DNA of 64,000 bases from a bacterium Scap17 (GTDB lineage: Bacteria; Pseudomonadota; Gammaproteobacteria; Pseudomonadales; Halomonadaceae): assembly GCA_013376735.1 (NCBI GenBank), contig VINJ01000001.1, positions 1,054,001-1,118,000 of the forward strand, in the 5' to 3' direction. The translations under genes were made by a program, and so were the position numbers. Below the pieces are notes generated by a model. The model searched no databases and was not told the origin of the DNA. It saw only the letters and a list, made by a program, of their open reading frames with translations. Below are positions 26,005-35,995 of this stretch, one piece after another. The first letter of the stretch is position 1; each line of letters starts with the position of its first letter.

Positions 26005-26697
26005 GTGAGTAGCCCGCTGAATGCCTTTGTAAAGCGTATCGGCCACACATTCGAGGATACGAGCCTGCTGGAACTGGCTCTGACCCATCGAAGCTATGGT
26101 GGCCAGAACAATGAGCGTCTCGAATTCCTTGGCGATTCCATCGTCAACTTCGTGATCGCCGAAGCGCTGTTCCTGCGCTTCCCCCAGGCCCGTGAAGGCC
26201 AGCTGTCACGCTTGCGTGCGCGTCTGGTCAAGGGCCAGACTCTCGCGGAGCTGGCGCGTGAATTCAATCTCGGCGAGAACCTGCGTCTGGGCTCCGGCGA
26301 GATGAAAAGCGGCGGTCACCGTCGCGAGTCCATTCTGGCCGATGCCGTGGAAGCCGTGATCGGTGCGATCTATCTGGACGCCGGCATGCAGGCGGCACGT
26401 GAACACGTGCTGCGCTGGTACGCCACCCGTCTTGAAGCGCTGAATCTTCAGGACACCCAGAAAGACCCCAAGACGCGTCTGCAGGAATTCCTGCAATCGC
26501 GTCAGGCGGCACTGCCGCGTTATGAGGTGACCAGCGTCGAGGGCGAAGCGCATTCGCAGACCTTCAGCGTCGATTGCCACGTCGAGATGCTCGACACCAA
26601 GACCACAGGCGTCGGCTCCAGCCGTCGTCATGCAGAACAGCAGGCGGCCGAGTTCGCGCTGCAACTGCTCGAACCTGCCCGCGGAGGCCGCTCATGA
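26005..26697 (+). CDS. rnc: Ribonuclease III
   Basis: A 230-residue double-stranded-RNA endonuclease for rRNA and mRNA processing. The catalytic signature [15 protein letters not shown] (about 33-47) and the second metal-binding segment [13 protein letters not shown] (about 110-122) are present, followed by a dsRNA-binding domain ([25 protein letters not shown]). I use the GTG at 26005 (AGGGAG just upstream) because it gives the family length (E. coli 226); an in-frame ATG at 25939 would add 22 residues. The stop overlaps the era start (ATGA). Confidence 0.95.
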   Translation: MSSPLNAFVKRIGHTFEDTSLLELALTHRSYGGQNNERLEFLGDSIVNFVIAEALFLRFPQAREGQLSRLRARLVKGQTLAELAREFNLGENLRLGSGEMKSGGHRRESILADAVEAVIGAIYLDAGMQAAREHVLRWYATRLEALNLQDTQKDPKTRLQEFLQSRQAALPRYEVTSVEGEAHSQTFSVDCHVEMLDTKTTGVGSSRRHAEQQAAEFALQLLEPARGGRS

Positions 26698-27734
26698 GCC
26701 ATACCCCAGAAGACAACGTCACCCCGAGCGGCGACGCCTCTGATCACTCCACTGACAACGGCGCCGGCAATGCCGATGCGCTGAACAGCATGTTGGCGGC
26801 CGCCGGTGTCAGCGATCAGCCGCTGCCGGACACCCGCTGTGGCTTCGTCGCCATCGTCGGTCGCCCAAATGTCGGCAAGTCGACGCTGATGAACCACATC
26901 CTGGGCCAGAAGATCTCGATCACCTCGCGTCGCCCGCAGACCACGCGTCACCAGGTGATGGGTATCCACACCGAAGAGGGCACCCAGTGCGTCTTCGTCG
27001 ATACCCCGGGGATCCATATCATGCAGCGCGATCGCAACAAGGCGATCAACCGCTTCATGAATCAGACCGCCACCCAGGCACTGCGCGATGTCGATGCCGT
27101 CGTGTTCATCGTCGATCGCACTCGCTGGATGGAAGAAGACCAGATCGTGCTCGACAAGCTGGCTCATGTGAAGGCGCCGGTGATTCTGGTGGTCAACAAG
27201 ATCGATTGGCTCAAGGACAAGACCACCCTCGCGCCTTGGCTGCAGAGCCTGCAGGAGCGTCGTGACTTCGCGGCCATCATTCCGATGTCGGCCAAGAACG
27301 GCACCAACATCGACGTGCTGCTCGAGAACGTAATGCAGCGTCTGCCGCAGGGCGAGCACATGTTCGCGGATGACCAGATCACCAACAAGAGCTCTCGCTT
27401 CCTGGCCTCCGAGCTGGTGCGCGAGAAGGTGATGCGTCAGCTGGGCGACGAACTGCCCTACCAGATGACCGTAGAGATCGAGGAATTCAAGACCGATCAG
27501 CGCGGCACCCTGCACATCAGCGCGCTGATGATGGTCGAGCGTCAGGGCCAGAAGAAGATCCTGATCGGCGAGAACGGTGAGCGCATCAAGAACATCGGGC
27601 GTGAAGCGCGCCTCGAGATGGAGCGTGCCTTCGATGCCAAGGTCATGCTGAACCTGTGGGTCAAGGTCAAGCGTGGCTGGTCGGATGACGAGCGTGCCCT
27701 GAAGAGTCTGGGTTACACCCACGACAAGGACTGA
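26694..27734 (+). CDS. era: GTPase Era
   Basis: A 346-residue GTPase needed for 30S ribosome assembly. It shows G1 [10 protein letters not shown]3 DTPGIH, G4 NKID and the C-terminal KH domain motif [12 protein letters not shown]. Era proteins are usually about 300 residues; this one has an extra hydrophilic, acidic N-terminal segment of about 45 residues before the G domain. The start is fixed by the ATGA overlap with rnc, so the extension is likely real. It is coupled to rnc as in most bacteria. Confidence 0.95.
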   Translation: MSHTPEDNVTPSGDASDHSTDNGAGNADALNSMLAAAGVSDQPLPDTRCGFVAIVGRPNVGKSTLMNHILGQKISITSRRPQTTRHQVMGIHTEEGTQCVFVDTPGIHIMQRDRNKAINRFMNQTATQALRDVDAVVFIVDRTRWMEEDQIVLDKLAHVKAPVILVVNKIDWLKDKTTLAPWLQSLQERRDFAAIIPMSAKNGTNIDVLLENVMQRLPQGEHMFADDQITNKSSRFLASELVREKVMRQLGDELPYQMTVEIEEFKTDQRGTLHISALMMVERQGQKKILIGENGERIKNIGREARLEMERAFDAKVMLNLWVKVKRGWSDDERALKSLGYTHDKD

Positions 27735-27937
27735 CGATGCCGCGCGAGCGGTACGGGGTGGTGGCGATCCAGAAGGTTCGCGACTGCCGTGTGCCGCCTG
27801 TCGCTGATCCGATGTCCTCGCGGTCTCTGCCGCGCACCGCCTGGCCTTTCCCGGGCGGTCTCGTTTCTTGCCAGGCCCTCTGCCAGTCCTTCTGCCAGCT
27901 TTTTTTGCCAAGCCACCGTCTGACGTGAGCCTGTCTG

Positions 27938-28654
27938 ATGACGCCGCAACCGGCCTTCCTGCTGCATCGCAAGCCCTACCGTGAAACCAGTGCCATCATC
28001 GAATTGCTGACCCTCGAACACGGACGGGTGCGCGCGGTGGCGCGTGGCGTTCAGCGCCCGGGCAGCAAGGCGCGCGCACGACTGCAGCCGTTCACGCCCT
28101 TGCATGTCACCTGGCGTGGCGAGAGCGATCTCAAGACTCTCAACCTGATGGAGAGCGGCGGCAGCGCCAGCCTGCTGGCGGGCGAGGGGTTGCTGTGCGG
28201 GTTCTACGCCAATGAGCTTTTGACCCGCACCCTGCCGGTGGAAATGCCGGTGCCGGAGCTGTTCGCACTCTACTCGCTGACGTTGGACGAGGTGGCACTG
28301 CCCGCCAGGCGCGCCCCCGCACTCAGACGACTGGAATACAGTCTGCTGGAAGCGCTGGAGCAACTGCCGCAGTTTCGTGCTTTGGATGACAGCCCGCTGA
28401 TGCCGGACGTGCGCTATGACTATGTGGTCAGTGAGCGACGCTTTCAGGCACAGCCGCCAGGCGCGGCGGGCATCGAAGGGCGCGCCCTGAAGTTGCTGGC
28501 CAGCGAAGACTGGGGCCATCAAGGGCTTGCCCGCGAGAGCCTGTGGCTGGCGCGGCGTGCGCTGGCGCCGCTGCTGGGAGAGCGTCCGCTGCGCTCGCGC
28601 GAATTGATGATGCAGCTGACGGCCAGGCGGCGTCAGAGCCGCGAGTCCGACTGA
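27938..28654 (+). CDS. recO: DNA repair protein RecO
   Basis: A 238-residue recombination mediator that loads RecA with RecR. The OB-fold N-terminus is clear (AFLLHRKPYRETSAIIELLT, then GRVRAVARGVQRPGSK), and the helical C-terminal domain has a conserved ALRRLEYSLLEAL segment. Length matches E. coli RecO (242). It lies 203 bases after era, a region with no gene; the ATG at 27938 has only a weak ribosome site. Confidence 0.93.
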   Translation: MTPQPAFLLHRKPYRETSAIIELLTLEHGRVRAVARGVQRPGSKARARLQPFTPLHVTWRGESDLKTLNLMESGGSASLLAGEGLLCGFYANELLTRTLPVEMPVPELFALYSLTLDEVALPARRAPALRRLEYSLLEALEQLPQFRALDDSPLMPDVRYDYVVSERRFQAQPPGAAGIEGRALKLLASEDWGHQGLARESLWLARRALAPLLGERPLRSRELMMQLTARRRQSRESD

Positions 28655-28799
28655 TGCCATCAGGCGTGCCGTCACTGTCCGGCTGCGGCGTCGGTTCCCG
28701 CTCCGGCTCGGGCGTGACGCGTGATAGTATGGCGCGACATGTCTTCGGCATGGCCTTCGTCACCATGCCTGTTCTCTTGTTCATCGTTAGGAGCTGATC

Positions 28800-29630
28800 A
28801 TGCATCCGCTGCGCATTCTGCTCGGGGTCAACATCGACCACATCGCCACACTGCGTCAGGCGCGTGGTACCCGCTATCCGGACCCGGTCCAGGCCGCGCT
28901 GGTCGCGGAAGAGGCGGGTGCCGACGGCATCACCGTGCACCTGCGTGAAGACCGTCGCCACATCCAGGAGCGCGACGTGCGCATTCTGGCCGAGGTGCTC
29001 AACACGCGCATGAACCTCGAGATGGCCGTCAGCGAAGAGATGCTGGCGCTGGCCGAGGAAGTCCAGCCGGCCAACGTGTGTCTGGTGCCGGAAAAGCGCG
29101 AAGAGCTGACCACCGAAGGCGGACTGGATGTCGCCGGTGATCTGGCGCGCATCACTGCCGCCTGCGAGCGTCTGGCAGAGGCGGGCTGTGAAGTCTCGCT
29201 GTTCATCGACCCGGAGCCTGCGCAGATTCGTGCCGCCTTCGAGGCCGGTGCGCCAGTCATCGAGCTGCATACCGGGGCCTATGCCGATGCCACGGGCGAG
29301 ACGGCGCGTGTCGAGTTCGAGCGTATCGCGGCCGCCGCGGAGCTGGCCAACGAGCTGGGGCTGGTGGTCAATGCCGGTCATGGCCTCAATTATCACAACG
29401 TCGAGGCGATCGCGGGTATCTCGGGACTCAACGAGCTGAACATCGGCCACGCGATCATCGCGCGCGCCATGTTCGTCGGTCTGAAGGAGGCCGTCATCGA
29501 GATGAAGCGTCTATGTATCGCAGGCCAGGAAGCGGGCCTGATGGCCGCGCTGGATGCGCACGATCATGACCATGGCCACGAACACGGTGATGATCATGAG
29601 CATGTGCAGGGCTCAGGCTGCTGCGGATGA
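28800..29630 (+). CDS. pdxJ: Pyridoxine 5'-phosphate synthase with His-rich C-terminal tail
   Basis: A 276-residue enzyme that closes the pyridine ring in vitamin B6 synthesis. Family motifs are [35 protein letters not shown] and [16 protein letters not shown]. coli PdxJ has 243 residues. Here about 30 residues are added, with [15 protein letters not shown] (254-268; seven His) and a final GCCG. Such a tail could bind Ni, Zn or Cu; no family role for it is known to me. ATG 28800 has AGGAG upstream. The stop overlaps the acpS start (ATGA). Confidence 0.95.
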   Translation: MHPLRILLGVNIDHIATLRQARGTRYPDPVQAALVAEEAGADGITVHLREDRRHIQERDVRILAEVLNTRMNLEMAVSEEMLALAEEVQPANVCLVPEKREELTTEGGLDVAGDLARITAACERLAEAGCEVSLFIDPEPAQIRAAFEAGAPVIELHTGAYADATGETARVEFERIAAAAELANELGLVVNAGHGLNYHNVEAIAGISGLNELNIGHAIIARAMFVGLKEAVIEMKRLCIAGQEAGLMAALDAHDHDHGHEHGDDHEHVQGSGCCG

Positions 29631-30004
29631 TCGTCGGCATAGGCACGGACATCGCGCGTATCGAGCGCTTCGAGGCAGGCATGGCACGCCATGGCGAGCG
29701 TTTTGCACGCCGATTGCTGGGGGAAGAGGAGCTGGCGCGCTTTGTCGATCACCCTCAGCCGGCGGCCTTTCTGGCCAAGCGTTTCGCGGCCAAGGAAGCC
29801 TTCGTCAAGGCGCTGGGCACCGGCCTGCGCCAGGGCATGCGCTTCACCCAGATTCAGGTGGTCAACGACGCCCTGGGCAAGCCCTCGCTCAAGCTGTCCG
29901 ACGAGGCGGAGGCTCTGACCGCGCGGGCGGGTATTCGCCATCTGCACCTGTCGATCAGTGATGAGCGTGATCAGGCCATCGCCTTCGTGGTGCTGGAGCG
30001 TTAG
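29627..30004 (+). CDS. acpS: Holo-[acyl-carrier-protein] synthase
   Basis: A 125-residue phosphopantetheinyl transferase that activates ACP. It has the two family motifs [13 protein letters not shown] (residues 4-16) and [19 protein letters not shown] (about 47-65) with the metal-binding Asp and Glu. Length is standard (126 in E. coli). It is coupled to pdxJ by ATGA overlap, the normal gammaproteobacterial arrangement, and ends the lepA-to-acpS run. Confidence 0.96.
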   Translation: MIVGIGTDIARIERFEAGMARHGERFARRLLGEEELARFVDHPQPAAFLAKRFAAKEAFVKALGTGLRQGMRFTQIQVVNDALGKPSLKLSDEAEALTARAGIRHLHLSISDERDQAIAFVVLER

Positions 30005-30052
30005 CCCTCTTCGATCTGGCGCTGTATCGCGCCTCTGAACACGGCGCTCGAA

Positions 30053-30097
30053 ACGACAATGCCACCCCTGCCCTGCGGCAGCGGGTGGCATTGTCGT
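30053..30097. terminator. Bidirectional hairpin between acpS and the GacS/BarA gene
   Basis: A 20-bp stem with a single bulged base (30053-30072 with 30077-30097) separates convergent genes. Confidence 0.75.
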
Positions 30098-30127
30098 CTG
30101 TGCAGGGCTGGTGAAGGGCTGGTTTTT

Positions 30128-33100
30128 TTAGGGCTGGTTTTTGGACTGAGGCTCGCTCGTCTGTGGCTCGCTTGTCTGTGGATTGCTTACCGATGACGAG
30201 CCTGTCGCGGAGGGCTCAGCGGGGGCATCCGAGAGCGCGGGGGCGGGCGGGGATGAAGGCGAGGTCTCGACAGAGGGCGCTGTCGGCGTCTCAGGCGTTT
30301 CACCCGCGGGGCTGGCCGGCTCAAGTGGTGCGGCGAGCAGGGCCTTGGCTTCATCGCTGTGTGACCACTGGATCAGGCTATCGATGGCCGCGAACAGGGC
30401 GTCGACATCCTCTTCCAGCCGCGAAAGGCCGCTGACGCGGATGCGGGTCTCCAGCGCTTCCACCAGCAGTGCCAGACGCGGCACGCCACAGTAGCGGCAG
30501 GCGCCGTTGAGATAATGTACGCCATCGATCATCGCCTCGTTGTCACGCGCCTGCCAGGCACGACGGATCCTGGCCTCGCTCTCCGGCAGACTCTCGATCA
30601 ACAGCCTCAGCATCTCCAGCGCCAGGGCCTCGCGGCCACCAGCCATCTCCACGCCCAGTGCCATGTCGACCACCGGCAGGTCGGCGTCCTGTTCCAGGCT
30701 AAGCCGGTTCTTTGCGGCAGAGTGGGGCAGCGGCGCTGCCGGCGGCGAGAACCCGGTCTGGCTGGCAGCGTCTTTCACTCCCGGTGGCAAGGCAGAAGTC
30801 GCCGGACTGCGAGCGGGGCTGCGCGTTTGGCTGCGGGCAGGGCTATGCGATTGGCTGGACGTGCGCGCTGCCTGCGGTGGCGGGTTCAGTGAAATGCCCA
30901 GGTGACGACTGAGCAGGTTGGCCAGCAGACCCTCGTCGATGGGCTTGATCAGGTAGTCATCCATGCCTTCCGCCAGCAGTTCTCGCCGCTCGTGCGCCAA
31001 TGCATGGGCGGTGAGGGCGATCACCGGCAGGTGACGGTTGCCCTCGCGCTGTTGATGACGCAGCGCCTTGGTGGCTTCCAGTCCGTTCATGCCCGGCATC
31101 TGGATATCCATCAGGACGGCATCCACGACCTGCTCCTGAGCCAGGGCCAGCGCCTCCTCGCCACTCTGGGCCGCCAGGGTGTCCAGCCCCATGTCGGTCA
31201 ACAGCTCCTCGGCCAACAGTCGGTTGGAGGGGTTGTCATCGACCACCATCACGCACTTGCGAGGCTGTGCGGAGGTTTCCTGACTCGCGGGCTGTGCGGT
31301 GAGCTCAGGTCGCGGGCCGGCCGGTGGCGTCTTGACAGACGTGGCGCTCGCATCAGTCTTGTCGGTCGGCTTGGCGGCTGGCGCCGTGCTTGAGTTCTGC
31401 TCGCGTGTGGTCGGCTCGAAGGAGGTAAAGGTGTCGCTGCGCGGCGCCTGAGTCGGGTCGCGGTGAGGTGAATGCAGCAGATTGGCCAGCTTGTGGCGCA
31501 TCTGCAGGCGTGTGACCGGCTTGCTGACCACCTCGTCGATGCCGTACTGCTGCAGGTTCTCGGCGTCGGCGGGCAGAGGGGCGTTCAGCAGGCCCAGCAC
31601 GCGACACGGCAGATGCTTGAGGCGTGCACCCCATTCATCCAGCCGCTTGAGATCACGGCTCTCCAGCGCGACCACCACCAGATCCGGCTGCTCTTCGATG
31701 CCGACCAGCGTCAGTGACCAGCGGGTCAGCAGGTAACTCAGGGCGCGACGGGTGGCCGAGTGTGGCTCGATCAGGCAGATGCGTTGATGATCGAACACGA
31801 CTTCGCGCGGGCGCTCCTCGATGCTGCTGACCGCTACGGGGACGCTGAACAGGAAGGTGGAGCCGTGGCCGGGCAGGCTGTCGACCTGGATCTCGCCGCC
31901 CATCTGCTCGATCAGTCGCTTGGAGATCATCAGCCCAAGGCCAGTGCCGCCGAACTGGCGTGCCCGCGATGGATCTCCCTGCGAGAAGGCCTGGAAAAGA
32001 CGATTGCGCTGGGCGCTGTCCATGCCGATGCCGGTGTCTGCCACCGCGATCTTGAGGCGGGTGTTGCTGCCGTTCAGGTCATCCACCATCACGCGCACGA
32101 TGACTTCGCCGCGTTCGGTGAACTTGACGGCATTGGCGACCAGATTCGTCACCACCTGCTTGATGCGCATCGGATCGCCCTCGAAGCGCTGGGGCACGTC
32201 GTCATACACCAGTCCCAGCAGATGCAGATGCTTGCGATGGGCCTCCGGAGCATGCATGGCGAGCACTTCCTCGATCAGTGGCTCGATGTCCATCTGGACC
32301 TTCTCGAGCTCGAGCTTGCCGGCTTCGATCTTTGAGAAGTCGAGAATGTCATTGATCAATGACATCAGGCTCGAGGAGGCATTCTGCATGTGTCCCAGCC
32401 AGTCGCGCTGGCGGTTGTCCAGATCACTGCGCCCCAGCAGGTTGCTGAAGCCGATGATGCCGTTGAGCGGCGTGCGGATCTCATGGCTCATGTTGGCCAG
32501 GAATTCCGACTTGATGCGGTTGGCTTCCAACGCCTTGCGGCGCGCCATGTCGAGCTCGATGTTCTTGATCTCGACGGTTTCCATTGATTCGTGCAGGTCC
32601 TGGGTGGTCTGTTCGATCTGGTCCTGCATGTCCTCGCGGGCGCGCTTGAGCTGCTCGACGCTGCGATTGTAGTTCTCGGCCAGCTCGCTGAGGTCGTCAT
32701 TGCCTGCCACCGGCAGCTGGCGGTGAGTCTCGCCGCGCGCCAGACAGGTCATGGCCTCGCTCAGCTCATGCAGCGGCTGCAGCATGCGGCGCGAGCCATG
32801 GAAAGCCAGCAGCAGCAGCGCCAGTCCGAAGACCAGATTGGCCAGCCCGTAGCCGACCAGCAGCTGGTAGCGGTGCAGCACCAGGCGGGTGTCGGAGGCC
32901 TCCAGCACCAGCCACGACATCTGCTCGCCGCGTTGTGTCTCGCGCCACGGGTCGATGACCGGCATCACCATCACCAGCGAGCCCGGGTCCGAGGGGTAGG
33001 CCTGACTCTCGACCAGCGTGCTGGTTTCCGGGCGCTGGCTGGGGCCGAGATGCAACAGGGCGCCGCCGTTGGCGGTGCGCAGCGTCAGGGCGCGCACGTC

Positions 33101-33328
33101 GCGCTGGTCGATCAGCATCTGGGCCTGCTCATGCAGACGCTGGTCGTCAGCGGCGAGGGCGGCGTTGGCCATGCCCGGCATGATGGCCTGCATGCTGGCC
33201 TGCAGGCGCTCCATCATGGCCAGGCGCTCACCGCTGATCTCGCGGTCCACCGCATACAGGCTGAACATCAGGCTGGTGGCGAGGGGCAGCAGCAAGAGGG
33301 CAAGCTGGAATCGGGTACGAAGCAGCAT
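30128..33328 (-). CDS. gacS: Hybrid sensor histidine kinase of the GacS/BarA type
   Basis: A 1066-residue inner-membrane hybrid kinase. In order: TM1 (8-28), a periplasmic sensor, TM2 (about 156-178), HAMP, coiled-coil, HisKA with His281 ([11 protein letters not shown]), HATPase ([11 protein letters not shown]), a degenerate receiver that lacks the phospho-Asp (about 520-625), a true receiver ([19 protein letters not shown]) and an HPt domain with its His in [13 protein letters not shown]. GacS/BarA controls the GacA/UvrY-Csr switch in stationary phase and secondary metabolism. Linkers and the last 75 residues are low-complexity Pro/Ser/Thr/Glu, longer than usual. It is divergent from cysM-rlmD-relA-mazG, as barA is in other gammaproteobacteria. 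Confidence 0.92.
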   Translation of the reverse strand: MLLRTRFQLALLLLPLATSLMFSLYAVDREISGERLAMMERLQASMQAIMPGMANAALAADDQRLHEQAQMLIDQRDVRALTLRTANGGALLHLGPSQRPETSTLVESQAYPSDPGSLVMVMPVIDPWRETQRGEQMSWLVLEASDTRLVLHRYQLLVGYGLANLVFGLALLLLAFHGSRRMLQPLHELSEAMTCLARGETHRQLPVAGNDDLSELAENYNRSVEQLKRAREDMQDQIEQTTQDLHESMETVEIKNIELDMARRKALEANRIKSEFLANMSHEIRTPLNGIIGFSNLLGRSDLDNRQRDWLGHMQNASSSLMSLINDILDFSKIEAGKLELEKVQMDIEPLIEEVLAMHAPEAHRKHLHLLGLVYDDVPQRFEGDPMRIKQVVTNLVANAVKFTERGEVIVRVMVDDLNGSNTRLKIAVADTGIGMDSAQRNRLFQAFSQGDPSRARQFGGTGLGLMISKRLIEQMGGEIQVDSLPGHGSTFLFSVPVAVSSIEERPREVVFDHQRICLIEPHSATRRALSYLLTRWSLTLVGIEEQPDLVVVALESRDLKRLDEWGARLKHLPCRVLGLLNAPLPADAENLQQYGIDEVVSKPVTRLQMRHKLANLLHSPHRDPTQAPRSDTFTSFEPTTREQNSSTAPAAKPTDKTDASATSVKTPPAGPRPELTAQPASQETSAQPRKCVMVVDDNPSNRLLAEELLTDMGLDTLAAQSGEEALALAQEQVVDAVLMDIQMPGMNGLEATKALRHQQREGNRHLPVIALTAHALAHERRELLAEGMDDYLIKPIDEGLLANLLSRHLGISLNPPPQAARTSSQSHSPARSQTRSPARSPATSALPPGVKDAASQTGFSPPAAPLPHSAAKNRLSLEQDADLPVVDMALGVEMAGGREALALEMLRLLIESLPESEARIRRAWQARDNEAMIDGVHYLNGACRYCGVPRLALLVEALETRIRVSGLSRLEEDVDALFAAIDSLIQWSHSDEAKALLAAPLEPASPAGETPETPTAPSVETSPSSPPAPALSDAPAEPSATGSSSVSNPQTSEPQTSEPQSKNQP

Positions 33329-33407
33329 GGCAATCCATCGTCAAAGGGCGAACGAGCATCAGCGGCAAGCATACCTCGCGCTCATGAGCGAAGCGATGGC
33401 GAGCGCC

Positions 33408-33436
33408 CTGACAGGGCTGGGCGGGAGCGATATACT
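33408..33436 (+). promoter_or_regulatory. Sigma-70 promoter of cysM
   Basis: CTGACA (33408-33413), a 17-base spacer and TATACT (33431-33436) match the consensus at 5 of 6 positions each, about 110 bases before the cysM start. Confidence 0.7.
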
Positions 33437-33549
33437 GCGCGCATCATCTACACCCCGACGCGGCCCCCCGTTCGTCCTTGGTCCCGATGCCAGCGCCTGA
33501 CCGCTGTCATTCGGCTGTCCGGGCGCGGCGTCTCTGGAGTCTGCCTCTC

Positions 33550-34536
33550 ATGTCTCATCTCAGCGAAACCCCCGGTGACGCCATCCCTGGCGCGTCCGAT
33601 TATCCCAGTCTTGCAGATGTCGTCGGCAATACGCCGCTGGTGCGCCTGACGCGCATCACCGCGGGCCGCAACAATGTGCTGCTGGCCAAGCTGGAGGGTC
33701 ACAACCCCGCCGGCTCGGTCAAGGATCGTCCGGCGCTTTCCATGTTCGAGGAGGCGGAAGCGCGCGGCGAGATCGCACCCGGCGACACCCTGATCGAAGC
33801 GACCTCCGGCAATACCGGCATCGCGCTGGCCATGACGGCGGCCATCAAGGGGTATCGCATGGTACTGGTGATGCCGGCCAGTGCCTCCAGCGAGCGCAAG
33901 CAGGCGATGGGTGCCTACGGGGCCACGCTGATCGAAGCCGATGGCATGGAGCATGCGCGGGACCTGGCCGAGGCGATGATCGCGCGTGGCGAGGGCAAGG
34001 CGTTGGATCAGTTCGCCAACCAGGACAATCCGCTGGCGCATTACCGCACCACCGGGCCGGAACTCTGGCAGCAGACCCACGGACGCATCACGCACTTCGT
34101 GTCCTCGATGGGCACCACCGGCACCATCATGGGCACCTCGCGCTATCTGAAGGAGCAGAATCCGGCCATCGAGATCGTCGGCCTGCAACCTGCCGAAGGC
34201 GCCAGCATCGCGGGTATCCGTCGCTGGCCTGCCGAGTATCTGCCGCGGATCTTCGATGCCTCACGCATCGACCGCACGCTGGATATCGGCCAGCACGAGG
34301 CCGAAGTCTGCATGCGTCGTCTGGCGCGTGAAGAAGGCATTCTGGCCGGTGTCTCCTCCGGTGGTGCGCTGGCAGGCGCGCTCAAGCTCGCCGAGCAGGT
34401 CGAGAATGCGGTCATCGTGTTCATCGTCTGTGATCGGGGAGACCGCTACCTCTCGACAGGCCTCTATACCCAGGGCGATGACATGACTCAGCAGGACACG
34501 CCCCACAATGAAGCCGTTACTGGGGAGTGTTCCTGA
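33550..34536 (+). CDS. cysM: Cysteine synthase B
   Basis: A 328-residue PLP enzyme that makes cysteine from O-acetylserine and sulfide or thiosulfate. The PLP lysine is Lys58 in NPAGSVKDRPA; the substrate loop EATSGNTGIALAM and the phosphate loop SSMGTTGTIMGTSRYL are present, and RRWPAEYLPRIFD is typical of CysM rather than CysK. The frame is open upstream, but ATG 33550 gives the family length. Its stop overlaps the rlmD start (TGATG), tying it to the rlmD-relA-mazG unit. Confidence 0.94.
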   Translation: MSHLSETPGDAIPGASDYPSLADVVGNTPLVRLTRITAGRNNVLLAKLEGHNPAGSVKDRPALSMFEEAEARGEIAPGDTLIEATSGNTGIALAMTAAIKGYRMVLVMPASASSERKQAMGAYGATLIEADGMEHARDLAEAMIARGEGKALDQFANQDNPLAHYRTTGPELWQQTHGRITHFVSSMGTTGTIMGTSRYLKEQNPAIEIVGLQPAEGASIAGIRRWPAEYLPRIFDASRIDRTLDIGQHEAEVCMRRLAREEGILAGVSSGGALAGALKLAEQVENAVIVFIVCDRGDRYLSTGLYTQGDDMTQQDTPHNEAVTGECS

Positions 34537-35939
34537 TGGCCCTGCTCGGACAGAAGCGACCGGCGCGCAAGCCGACCCGTCGCGAGAAGGAAGTGGCCAG
34601 CCGTGGCAACCGCAACGCCAGCGATGCCGACAGCCAGTGGCTGACGGTGGAACGCCTGGCCCACGACGGACGAGGCATCGCCCATGACGAGAGCGGCAAG
34701 ACCCAGTTCATCGATCAGGCGCTGCCCGGCGAACGTGTGACCCTGGCCATCCACCGCACCCACAAGCGCTTCAACGAGGCGCATGTGCGTACACGCGACA
34801 ATGCCGCCGACAGCCGCGTGACCCCGCCCTGTGCCTATTTCGGCAGCTGTGGCGGCTGTGATCTCCAGCACATGGCGCTGGATGCACAACGCACCCACAA
34901 GGTGCAGGTGCTGAGCGAACATGCGACACGCAATGGCGTGACCCTGCCCGAGATTCAGCCGCTGGGCGATGACGAAAGCCGTTATCGCCGCCGGGCCCGT
35001 ATCGGGGTGCGCGTGAGTGATGCTGGCGAGTTGCAGTTAGGCTTCCGCGGACGCGGCAGCAACCAGCTGGTCGATATCACCACCTGCAGCGTGCTGGTAC
35101 CGGAGCTGGACCGCCTGCTCGCGCCGCTGCGTGAGCTGATCGAAAGCCTCGAGGCGCCCAAGCGTCTGGGCCATCTGGAGCTGACCGCTGCTGAAGGGCA
35201 GGTCATCGTGGTGGTGCGCCAGCTCAAGGCGGTGCCGCGTGATGCGCAGCGCTGGCAGGCCTTCGCCGAGCAGCACGGCCTGGTGGTCGGCTGGCGGGTC
35301 GGGCGTGATCCGGTGGTGCTGGAGTGGCTGTCGGGTACGCCGAATGCCGTGTATTCACTGAGTGTCGGCGCAACGACGCTGCGCCTTGCCTTCTCGCCGG
35401 GCGACTTCGTGCAGGTCAACGCGGCGCTCAATCAGCGTCTGATCGACACCGCCTTGGAATGGCTGGGCGATGTCAGTGGTCTCAAGGTGATGGATCTCTA
35501 CGCCGGTGTCGGCAACCTGACCCTGGCGGCCGCCGCGGCCGGCGCCAGTGAGGTGACAGGCATCGAGGGCAGTCAGGGCATGGTCGATCAGCTGAGGGTC
35601 AATGCCGAAGCCAACGGACTGGCTCAGGTGAGCGCACGTCGGGCGGACCTGAGCAAGGCCCTGCCATCACTCGAGGGTATCGACCTTCTAGTACTAGACC
35701 CGCCGCGTGATGGCGCTCAGCCTCTCTGCGAGGAGCTGGCACGTGATCTGCATGCCGGGAGGGTCAGCCGAGTGCCGCTGCGCGTGCTGTACATCGCCTG
35801 TGACCCGACCACGTTGATGCGTGATGCACGGCTGTTGCAGGACGCCGGTTATCGCGTCACGCGTGCCCTGATGGCGGACATGTTCGTTCACACGGCACAT
35901 CTGGAGTCGATGTTGCTGCTGGAACGGGCGGAAGACTGA
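34536..35939 (+). CDS. rlmD: 23S rRNA (uracil-1939-C5)-methyltransferase RlmD
   Basis: A 467-residue SAM-dependent methyltransferase. A basic N-terminal tail and a TRAM domain are followed by the [4Fe-4S] cysteines 99, 105, 108 and 184 (CAYFGSCGGCD), the SAM motif DLYAGVGNLTLAAA, DPPRDGAQ and the catalytic Cys422 in ACDPTTLMRD. ATG 34536 has GGGGAG 8 bases upstream and overlaps the cysM stop. It modifies the large subunit rRNA and precedes relA as in E. coli. Confidence 0.95.
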   Translation: MALLGQKRPARKPTRREKEVASRGNRNASDADSQWLTVERLAHDGRGIAHDESGKTQFIDQALPGERVTLAIHRTHKRFNEAHVRTRDNAADSRVTPPCAYFGSCGGCDLQHMALDAQRTHKVQVLSEHATRNGVTLPEIQPLGDDESRYRRRARIGVRVSDAGELQLGFRGRGSNQLVDITTCSVLVPELDRLLAPLRELIESLEAPKRLGHLELTAAEGQVIVVVRQLKAVPRDAQRWQAFAEQHGLVVGWRVGRDPVVLEWLSGTPNAVYSLSVGATTLRLAFSPGDFVQVNAALNQRLIDTALEWLGDVSGLKVMDLYAGVGNLTLAAAAAGASEVTGIEGSQGMVDQLRVNAEANGLAQVSARRADLSKALPSLEGIDLLVLDPPRDGAQPLCEELARDLHAGRVSRVPLRVLYIACDPTTLMRDARLLQDAGYRVTRALMADMFVHTAHLESMLLLERAED

Positions 35940-35995
35940 GGCGGTGCCTTCGGGTGCTGCCATCAAGATGGCAAGTAATTCAAGGACATAGGGTC

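Noticed and set aside
31760-32672. Plus-strand frames opposite the GacS/BarA gene
   Set aside because: Antisense to clear HisKA/HATPase/receiver motifs.
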